This document shows, piece by piece, positions 36,975 through 46,062 of a stretch of DNA of 64,000 bases. Position 1 is the first letter of the stretch. Every line of letters begins with the position of its first letter. The translations under genes were made by a program, and so were the position numbers. The notes under the pieces are model-generated. The model had not been told where the DNA came from. It did not search any database and saw only the letters and a list, made by a program, of their open reading frames with translations. The stretch is from Mercurialis annua (taxonomy: Eukaryota; Streptophyta; Magnoliopsida; Malpighiales; Euphorbiaceae), in NCBI RefSeq assembly GCF_937616625.2, contig NC_065571.1:5644501-5708500 (forward strand), read 5' to 3'.

Positions 36975-39900
36975 ATGGAATCAAGCGGCACCGTTTTGGT
37001 AACTCTTATTTTTTTCTTTATTCCGCTCAATATAAAACAATCTTTCACTAATTTCGTTTCATATTTCCAACAGTCGGCTTCTTCATCTTCTTCTGCTGAC
37101 GGGGCGCAAATGAGGAGCGGTGGAGCAGGAGCAGGGGGAGAATTAAGGAGAAATGCAACCCTAATTTGTGCGCCAATTATGGCGGATTCTGTTGATAAAA
37201 TGTTGATTTTGATACTTAAAGCTAAAGAAATTGGTGCTGATCTTGTTGAAATTCGTTTAGATAGTTTAAAAACCTTTACTAATCCTCACAATGACCTTAA
37301 TACCCTCATCACTCGTTCTCCTCTGCCCACTCTTTTCACTTACAGGTAAATAGTCTTGTAATAAAGTTTAATTGTGTTCTTGTTTGGAATATGTTATATC
37401 TTATTTTTGAAATGTGTTTTATAGACCAAAATGGGAGGGTGGTCAGTATGATGGTGATGAAAATGAAAGATTGGATGTACTTAAATTGGCCATGAAGTTG
37501 GGAGCTGATTACGTCGATGTTGAACTTAAGGTAACTTTTACGATAACTGTTTTTTTTTATTTAGATTAAGCTTGATTTTGCGTATTATATGGTAATCTTA
37601 GAGGTGGCAGTTTAACTACTCGAAATGTGATTCCATAATATGAAGGTTGCTCGCGAGTTCAATGATTCCATAAGTGGAGAAAAGCCGGAGAAGTGCAAAG
37701 TTATTGTATCGTCTCATAACTATCATTATACTCCTTCTGTTGAGGAACTTGGTAACCTTGTGGCAGAAATACAAGCTGCTGGAGCTGATATTGTGAAGTT
37801 TGCAACTACTGCTGTTGATATTACTGATGTAGCACGCGTTTTCCAAATTACCGTCCATTCCCAAGTAAGCAGCTTTTTTAGTTTAATGTTCTGTTTTATT
37901 TATGTTTCGTGCATACTTTCTGCTCATCATCTGCTGGAAGAAGATAGCTTCTCTTTGCACGCCTTTGTTGCTTATGATGCGAGGTGGTATGATAGCATTT
38001 TATTTGTAAAGGGCTGATATAGTGAACATTGTGAAGAGAGAATATTTATAGCATCGTATCTCTTGAAGAACCTTGAATTGCAAAAGAGAATACTTATAGC
38101 ATCGAGGGTAAATGGCTGATATTATAAACGTTGTGAAGAGAGAATACTTATAGCATCTAGGGTAAATGGCTGATATTATAAACGTTGTAAAGAGAGAATA
38201 CTTATAGCATATAGGGTAAATGGCTGATATGATAAACGTTGTGAAGAGAGAATGCTTATAGCATCATATAATGTAAAAGAAACTTGAATTGCCGAAAGGG
38301 AAGGGTTATTGACATTGTTATTGATTTTCTTGCATTCTGGTTATGATGATTGTGCTAAAATATGGTCAATTGGTGCAAGTAATGTTAATGGCATCTGAAA
38401 TGAATGCCTATTTAAGTAATTTGTCTAAAAAGTGATATTTTTTGGTGGTGATAGGTGTCACTTGCATTTCTAATTAAAGTGTTTCAAGTCCCAAATTTAT
38501 TTCTCATGGCTTTTGTTTTATTACTTTTTCCTTTTGGGCAAAGGAGCATTCTGGAATAGAATTCTAACATACTTGTACTAAAACTTGTTATAATATGCTT
38601 GCTCACCTATTGGCCTACTATATTTGTCAGTATGTTAATGTAATTTCTTTTTCTCAGAGGTTTCTTACTTTCAATTTGTTGTGTCTAATAACTCTGGAAG
38701 TTTATCAGTGATGGTTTTCTAAAGCATAATCATTTGTTTTAGATCATTATTGACACTTCTCAGGTTCCGATTGTTGGAATGGTTATGGGTGAGAGGGGTT
38801 TGATTTCACGGATACTTTGTGCAAAATTTGGTGGGTATCTCACTTTTGGCACCCTTGAGTCTGGTATAGTTTCAGCTCCTGGCCAACCAACGATCAAGGA
38901 CTTGCTGAATCTATACAATTTCAGACAAATTGGAGCTGATACAAAAGTATATGGAATTATCGGGAAGCCTGTTGGTCACAGTAAATCACCTGTTTTATAT
39001 AATGAAGCATTCAAGTCAGTTGGTTTCAATGGGGTCTTTGTGCATTTGTTAGTGGATGACATTGCCAATTTTCTCCAGACTTTCTCATCCACAGATTTTG
39101 CAGGATTCAGGTTCAATTTCTATCAGCATTGTTGTTTGCCAAAAAAATTATGTTATATTTCTCTAATATAGCGATTTTGTTTTGCCAATAACATTTTCTA
39201 ATTTTTTCCTTCTTCTGGTGGGTGTGATCTCTGACTAGTTGACGGAAATGGGATATGCTATTCATGTTTGCTCAATGAATTTCCTCTGAAATTTAAACTT
39301 TGCTTTGATTTTATATATTTTTTGTATGTGATATAAATTTATCTCTTCCCCAAATGCAGTTGTACAATTCCTCATAAGGAGGCTGCAGTGATTTGCTGTG
39401 ATGAGGTTGATCCAATTGCAAAGGTAATGGTTGTCTCCGTTAAGAAAAGTTTATAATCATAAATCTCCATAGATTTTCAATATGTAGCTTCTTTTATATC
39501 ATGAATAACTTACATATCTTTATCAATTCTCACAGGCAATAGGAGCTGTTAATTGCATTATACGAGGACAAAATGATGGGAAATTGTTTGGTTACAACAC
39601 AGATTATGTCGGTGCTATCTCAGCTATTGAGGATGGACTACGAGGTTCCAATTGTTTTGCACCTAAGCATGCGTTAGTTTTAAAGGATCTTGCTTCAGGA
39701 TGTTTTAGGCTTCTATTCCTATTTTGCAGTTTCGAAAAAGAGTAATGATTCAGCTGGTTCACCTTTAGCTGGTAAGCTTTTTGTAGTCATTGGTGCTGGT
39801 GGGGCGGGCAAGGCACTTGCTTACGGAGCAAAAGAAAAGGGAGCAAAGGTTGTGATTGCTAATCGAACTTTTGGTGAGATATCTGAATTAGGTCATTTAA

Positions 39901-41194
39901 TGCAATTTAGTGAAAATATTTTGCTCTCTCTTCACGGAGTAATTATCGCATGCAACAGAATTGCCACATCATTTTACAACATATACCTCTCTTGTGTTGG
40001 CAAATTTTACCTTTTCTGTTTAAACAATCAACGCTTGTCTAAAGTAGGACCCACGTATTTGTATATGTGAGATGTGTTGTAAAATGACGTGGCACATCTA
40101 TTGCATTGGATAATTTCTCCTCTGTGTAAATCCAACTACTGTCCTGTTTTGTGCTATCATAATATGGAGTTTTGACTTGATGATGCTAATGACTAATTTT
40201 AGTTTCTCCACTGTCCATTTGACTTCAAGAACGAGCGAAAGAACTTGCAGACTTAGTCGGAGGAGATGCTATATCTCTTGCTGCATTGGAGAATTTCCAT
40301 CCAGAGGACGGCATGATTCTTGCAAATTCAACTTCTATCGGAATGCAACCGAAAGTCGACGAGACGCCCATTCCTAAGGTTCACGCCCTATTATTCTGCT
40401 TTTTTCATTACAAGTTATGTTGCTACTTAAATGTAGAGATAAGCTTAGGCTGATATGTAAACTTTTTTGAGAACATTTCAAAATGACTTGCTATTTTTGC
40501 AGAATGCATTGAAGCATTACTCTCTGGTATTTGATGCGGTTTACACCCCAAAAATAACCAGACTATTGAGAGAAGCAGAAGAATGTGGAGCCACAACTGT
40601 TTCAGGATTGGAGATGTTTATTGGGCAGGCATATGGACAATATGAGAGGTTCACCGGATTACCTGGTAAAATTACTATTTTCTTGTTCATAAAAGTATGG
40701 CATAACATATTTTGGGTTCCTACATTTTGTCCTGTTTTTGACATTAGATCCTTTGACTTTTATTTGTCAAACATCGAGTCCTTACACTTTTAATTTTGTA
40801 GACATTGAGTTCCTCTACCATAGAAAGTGCTGACAGTGTCAATCAAATAAAAAAAACAGCTTAGCGACTTAATGTCAACAAAAATATGAGTGCGCCACAA
40901 AATTTTGATGAGTTAAAGTATGGATACGAATGAAAAACTTATACCTGTCTTACTAATAACGCATGAAGTACACGCATTCTATTTCCGTGAGAGAGGGATT
41001 TAATGTTATAAAATATAAAGTATAGGAATTCAATATTTACAAATAAAAATATTGAGATTTTATGCTAAAAAATGAATAAGTGTGGGGATCCAAATATACA
41101 TTTTGCCTAAAAGGATCTTCATTCTATTTCATTTTGTCATTTCTTTGTTGCAGCACCCAAGGAACTGTTTCAAGAAATCATGTCAAAGTACTAA
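36975..41194 (+). CDS. DHQD/SDH: Bifunctional 3-dehydroquinate dehydratase / shikimate dehydrogenase
   Basis: Exons: 36975-36998, 37074-37345, 37425-37530, 37646-37864, 38764-39110, 39360-39423, 39536-39644, 39730-39873, 40230-40378, 40503-40665, 41154-41194; 545 residues. The enzyme performs steps three and four of the shikimate pathway. The dehydratase part (about 28-258) has EIRLD, SSHNY with H158, and the Schiff-base lysine in ADIVKFATTA (K185). The dehydrogenase part (about 266-545) has HSKSP (S280, S282), TIPHK (T325, K329), GYNTD (D367), the NADP loop GAGGAGK (from 402) and NRTFE. The SKS and TIPHK residues are those of true shikimate dehydrogenases rather than the quinate dehydrogenase branch. 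Unlike Arabidopsis (603 aa), the N-terminus before the catalytic domain is only about 35 residues (MESSGTVL then Ser-rich), so a plastid transit peptide is not obvious. The first intron is 75 bp, in frame and stop-free. Confidence 0.95.
38009..38268 (+). repeat. Tandem 54-bp repeats in DHQD/SDH intron 4
   Basis: Three near-identical units start at 38106, 38160 and 38214 (gggtaaatggctgatat...gcat). They are preceded by at least one diverged copy (38009-38056) and a partial one (38078-38105). They lie in the 899-bp intron 4 and differ by a few bases (attata versus gata, gtgaag versus gtaaag). Confidence 0.9.
40699..41107. mobile_element. MULE-type MITE in DHQD/SDH intron 10, 409 bp
   Basis: The arms ggcataacatattttgggtt and aatccaaatatacattttgcc-type ends are imperfect inverted repeats. 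Internal paired motifs are cattagatcctttgac and its counterpart in 40985-41010. The flanks taaaagtat (40690-40698) and taaaaggat (41108-41116) match at eight of nine bases. It fills most of the 488-bp intron, leaving 33 bp to the donor and 46 bp to the acceptor. Confidence 0.7.
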
Positions 41195-41953
41195 TTCCAG
41201 CTTCCTCTTCAATCTAATCATATAGATGGCCTTCACTTCCATGATTAATTAAAATTAATATCTTTATCTTCTCCCTTTGTCATTTTGGGAGGCAGAAAAG
41301 GAAATGTCACTTGATTCATTTTTTAGGAAATTGTAAGATTTATTTCTTTTATATAATGTTGGCAAAATTTATTCTGATTTTTTTTGAGTCTTTTGACTTT
41401 TATTATATTATATTGGTTAAAAATCCACCAACTTTTAGCCTCTTTTTAATTTCACCGTAATGTTGTAAAATTGCGAATTGTATTCAAATCCACACCTTTG
41501 AGTTTCAGTTCCACCATAAAGCATCAAATTGACCTCTTTATCATTTATAAAAAATTCAAATCAATACTTTATATTGTAACATATATTTTAAATAGTTCTT
41601 GATGTAATAACTAGAACACAACTTTATTCTTTTCATAATTTAAAATCTTAAATAATTTAAATAAATTATTTGAAATAAATTATTAATTAAATAAAAAGAT
41701 TTAAATAAATTATTAATAATTTTTTGAAGAAAAAAAACATATATTTGGAAAATAGAACTAGATCTGGTTCGTCGGAAGAAATAGGAATTTCAATTCGGCT
41801 CGGTTGGAACCACCCTTATATGGCTTCATGTAAATTGTTATCATACGTGACAAGATTTTTAATGAGTAAAATGATAAAAAAAAAGTCTCAAATCAAAATT
41901 TTAAAGTAGTGGATATCATTTTTTTTTATTGCTTAAACCCATCATTTAAGTTT
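41195..41953. other. 3' region of DHQD/SDH and AT-rich spacer
   Basis: It contains the 3' untranslated region (likely ending near 41350) and then AT-rich sequence without a gene. Confidence 0.5.
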
Positions 41954-42335
41954 GGCTTAATTACTTAAAAATCACTCACCTTAAACTTTTTTTTCGTTTA
42001 TACCCTGACCTAGGAAAAAATTCATTTATACCCTGACGTATGTATTTATGTTTCACCTCTACCCCGAGGCACTAAATTAACCTCTTTTTATTAAAAAAAA
42101 GTTTAAAATAGTTCTTCATTTTTAACCTAAGCTAATTAGAGTTTAATTATAAATGAATTTTTCTCTAAATGAAGGACTATTTTAAACTTTTTTCTAAATG
42201 AAAAGAGGTTAATTTAGTGCCTCGGGGTAGAGGTGAAACATAAACACATACGTCAGGGTATAAATGAATTTTTTTCTAGATCAGGATATAAACGAAAAAA
42301 AAGTTCAAGGTGGGTGATTTTTAAATAATTAAGCC
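41954..42335. mobile_element. MULE-type MITE, 382 bp, 9-bp TSD (family with 24829 copy)
   Basis: The ends ggcttaattacttaaaaatc and gatttttaaataattaagcc are inverted. The arms share tttataccctgac, ttatgtttcacctctacccc and cactaaattaacctc, as in the 24829 copy. The 9-bp duplication tttaagttt is exact on both sides (41945-41953 and 42336-42344). It is shorter than its relative because the AT-rich centre is reduced. Confidence 0.9.
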
Positions 42336-42344
42336 TTTAAGTTT

Positions 42345-43552
42345 TTATACTACTTATTTAACTTGGTGTTTAACAATTATTATGCATTTAAATTGTGACT
42401 TGACTATTTAATTTCTACATATGCAATCCTTTTAGGCAAATCGTTTCATGTTAATCAAAATGCGTTTTCAAACTTCTGTACACAAAAGGACCACACATAT
42501 ACAAATAAATGTTTAATAGACTACTTAGATGCATAATATTCGTTAAGCACTAAATGAAATAAATGTTCATAGTATAAAGACTTTATGATAAATTTAGTCA
42601 ACAAAAAAATGATATATCACTACTTTAAAAAAAATATTTGAGATTTTTTTAATTATTTTACTGATTAAAAATCTTGTCACGTGTGATAACAATTTACATG
42701 AATCCACATAGGAGTAATTCCAACCAAACCGAATCAAAATTCCTCCATTTTTCAAAATTGAACCGAGTCAAAATTCTTGAAGCTTAATCGAACTGAGCTG
42801 GCCAATTGGGTAAGTTGTTTTGGTAAGGTTTATGTTAGGACCTAATTGAACTTTTTGAAGTAAAACATGAAACAAACCAAATATATGAATGTTTATTGCA
42901 ATATTAACTCAAACCAAATTGAATTTGTCTATTCGTTTTGGTTTTTAAGATTCCGTTGGTTTTGCACACCCCCAAAGCCACATATAAATAAATAATTTAA
43001 AATTAGATCAGACTGTCCAGTTAAACCAGTTGAACCAAAAAACGGCCGACTATCGGTCCAATTGACCTTAAAAACCAAAAATATGGTCCAACCAAATTGG
43101 ATCGACAGAACCGAATTGAACCAGCAATTGAACCAATTGAAACGAAAAACAACCGACTATATGGTCCAATTGACCTTAAGAACCAAAAATACAGTCCAAC
43201 GATATTGGATCGGTAAAGCCGAACTGAACTAGCGATTGAACCAACAATTGATCTATAACCATGCCCAACATTTATTTTTATGTAATTTTATTCAACCGAT
43301 TTCACAAATGATTAAATTGGTTGAACCGAAAATCGATGGCGGAAATGATTCGGCCACCGGTTCAATCTTTAGAATACTACATAAAATGGATCCAACACAA
43401 AATCATATTAATAAAAACACATTATCTCCACTCAAACTTTGCAATTAGACTATAATTGGAATATAATTCTTCAAATTAGATAAAATTTAATAAAATTATA
43501 ATTTTTAGCATGTGCAAAATAAAAAGTCTGTCTACTTTTATAGGATAGGGGG
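42345..43552. other. Gene-free region rich in small repeats
   Basis: It contains an hAT-like fragment (about 42709-42972, ending ggttttgcacacccc) and a tandem duplication of about 112 bp (43025-43255). No gene is seen. Confidence 0.5.
43025..43255 (+). repeat. Tandem duplication, about 112-bp unit twice
   Basis: The segment containing ccgactatcggtccaattga...ccttaaaaaccaaaaatatg repeats with small changes as ccgactatatggtccaattg...ccttaagaaccaaaaatac. Each unit ends in gaaccagcaattgaacca or its variant. It is built of aaccgaattgaacc words of the cggttcggtt-rich repeat class. Confidence 0.7.
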
Positions 43553-43562
43553 GAATTTGTTT

Positions 43563-44396
43563 GAACGAAGGGTTAATATGGGCTTCAAAACTTATATCTC
43601 CGGATCTAGTAAATACATTTTACGTTTTTTGGATCAATTAAATCTCTAAACTAGTATTTTATAAGTCATTTTACTTAGTGTTTTAAAAACTCGACCAAAT
43701 CGGTCGGTGGATCGGTTTAGCCGGGAACCGGCGAGTGGTCCGGTCTAAAACTAGAAAAAATCAAATTTTTCAACGGAACCGGGTTGGACAGGGTCAGATC
43801 GATTGAACCAAATTGAACCGGTAAAAAACCGGGAATTGAACCAGTGAACCGAGTTTTGAGCCGCCGAACCAATTTTTTTAATTTTTTAAAAATTCATTAA
43901 ACCGATGCCCTCACCGGTTCTCAGTTTTTAAAACACATATTTTAATTCATTTTTAACTTTATCAGTCAGTTAGGTCTCTAAACTCTCTTAATTTAGGTCA
44001 AATAACCTCAAAATGTATACATCAAACGCGGACTTGTTTGACCCTTGTTCAGTTCGAGCAAAATCGTCGAGACGTCTACGCGTGGGGTCATTTCTGACGC
44101 TCCAAACAATTGCAATTGTGGAAATTTTTGAAATATAGTGGGGTGGGGCTTAGCCTCAAGTTTGGATTGTGCCCTAGTAGTCGCACTCTTATCTTACCCA
44201 GGTGTTGCCGTTTGTTTGCCTTGTTCGGAGGCTCCGGTTTCAAATCTTTCTCAAAGATAGATGATTGTGGGTCCTGGGAGGAGCTATTGGATTCTTCATC
44301 AAACATAAAATTAGGGACCTAATTGACAAAAAAAAGTTAAAATGTACTTATTTGATCCCGAGACATAAATTTGAGGGCTGAGTTGACTCTTTATTC
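43563..44396. mobile_element. Composite MULE-type element, 834 bp, with nested MITE and GC-richer cargo
   Basis: The ends gaacgaagggttaa and ttgactctttattc are imperfect inverted repeats. The arms share cttatatctc...ggatc and acattttaac-type motifs. The 10-bp flanks gaatttgttt (43553-43562) and gagtttgatt (44397-44406) match at eight of ten positions. The end sequence resembles that of the 36368/63084 family. Inside are a nested element (43679-43945) and a GC-richer segment (44060-44310). Confidence 0.65.
43679..43945. mobile_element. Nested MITE, about 265 bp
   Basis: The ends gtgttttaaaaactcg and gagttttt-type gttctcagtttttaaaacac are inverted, enclosing an interior rich in gaaccgg and ccggtt words. 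It is inserted into the older 43563-44396 element. No coding frame is present. Confidence 0.65.
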
Positions 44397-44406
44397 GAGT
44401 TTGATT

Positions 44407-46062
44407 TATGAACTCACAAAACTAAAAGCCCCTATTAAATAAAAAATACAAATAATGGAAGGATATATTAGCAATTAAGCTAAACAAATCTTGAAAAGGG
44501 GACCTATTTGTGAAAATTAAAATTGGTGTAGGGGTATATGAGCAAATATGAAACTTATAATCCTTAAATTGCCCCTGGAGTTTACAATAATAACATGCAA
44601 TTTAGCTATGGAACTGAAACGACTAGAGTGGCAAAATGAGAAATGCGGTCAAAGTTGATAGTTATTGCTTCAAATCCGTAAACCCTCATTCATTTTGGTC
44701 TGCTTGATTTTACGATCCTCGGTATTCTTCTCTTAATAATTTCATAGCAGGTCAGCTTTTACTCGTATTATCGTATGGGTTCCGTTAATTTTATGTTTTA
44801 TTATGTTAATTTTTGCTGTTTGGTTTTAATTTTTTTTAATTGTGCATTGAATTTGCGCGGTTTGAATGTAGACATTTTATTTGCAGTTGCAGTTTTCTAG
44901 TTGTGTTATCCGTTTTGCGTGTTTATGTTATATTATTTACAGGTTTGGTTAGTTTGTTTGAAGAGTTTCAAATTTTCGTGTTTAGAGTTGGAGTTTTCCT
45001 TATTTGGACGTAAAATTAGGGTTTGTATAGTCAGAATTACGTCAGTTAACAGAAACATTCTGTATAATTCTGTGTTTGACATTAATGTGTTCTTGGTTGT
45101 GTGATTCTGTTTGTTTTGTGAAATGGTTTAGGCATTTAGCTTTAATGGCTGCCGGTTTAGGGCATGAAAGCGTGGATTTACGTTGTATATTTGGTAGTTT
45201 TTTTCTTCTTTGTTGGTATCATTATGCTTAAATGTGTTAGCTTAGTTTAACGACAACTTTGTTTGTGTGTTTGAAAACGATACTAGAAGTTCTGGAAGTA
45301 TAAAGTCAGCTGTTATGACTCTTAGAATTTACTATTAGTCACTAATATTGTGCTAAAAACTTTTTCGTATTCTCTTGTTGTCCAACTTGTATAAACCCTG
45401 CTGTTTTTGTCTTAGTCAACACTTTTTTCTTGCTTTTGTGAATTCCACATGATACTTGATTATTGGCTTGGTTTCTGCTTCCTTCCGTAGCTGAAGGTTT
45501 GTTAACTCATTTGATTAGAGTTAGGGCCCAAGCCTTAAGAAGATCAGAATATGTTTATCTTTTCCCCTATTCATAAATTAGGTTTCCCCACTTATTTAAG
45601 CATGAGCAGGATTGATTGAGCAGGATTGATTTTGTATTCATTAATGGCTCCTGTATGTTTTGGATATTCTTTTCAATTATTTATATAGGTATATATTTTT
45701 AAAGGACATATAGTGCCATTATATTGGCATGAGTTCTGCTGGTACTGCGGTTTTGAGCAAAATATTTGCAGTAAACTTTTCATGTAATATTTAGTGCTCG
45801 GACAGATATTATTTAGCTCCAATAAGCTTCCTTTCTATATAAACTTATTTTACAGTCAAAGGAAATTCATTGCTTCTTTTTGTTCCTACAAATTTACAGG
45901 GCCTATGTGAATTAGGAAATTGACAAGCATTAAATTCCGAGGTTTTGTGCTGCTTAATATTTTGACTCGTCTGCTAATACATTAAACCTCAAATGATAAT
46001 TTGATATAGCTTATTGGTCTGTGCACTTTAAGATCCGGATTGTTCTTGGGGTGTTAGTAGTG
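44407..46062 (+). other. Promoter and probable leader intron of the DnaJ gene
   Basis: The region upstream of the DnaJ start has no open frame. From about 44750 the composition becomes T-rich with low A, as in plant introns. A likely donor (cag|gtcagc, about 44750) and acceptor candidates such as tttacag|ggcc (45899) suggest a leader intron of about 1.1 kb. This is inferred from splice-like signals only. Confidence 0.45.
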
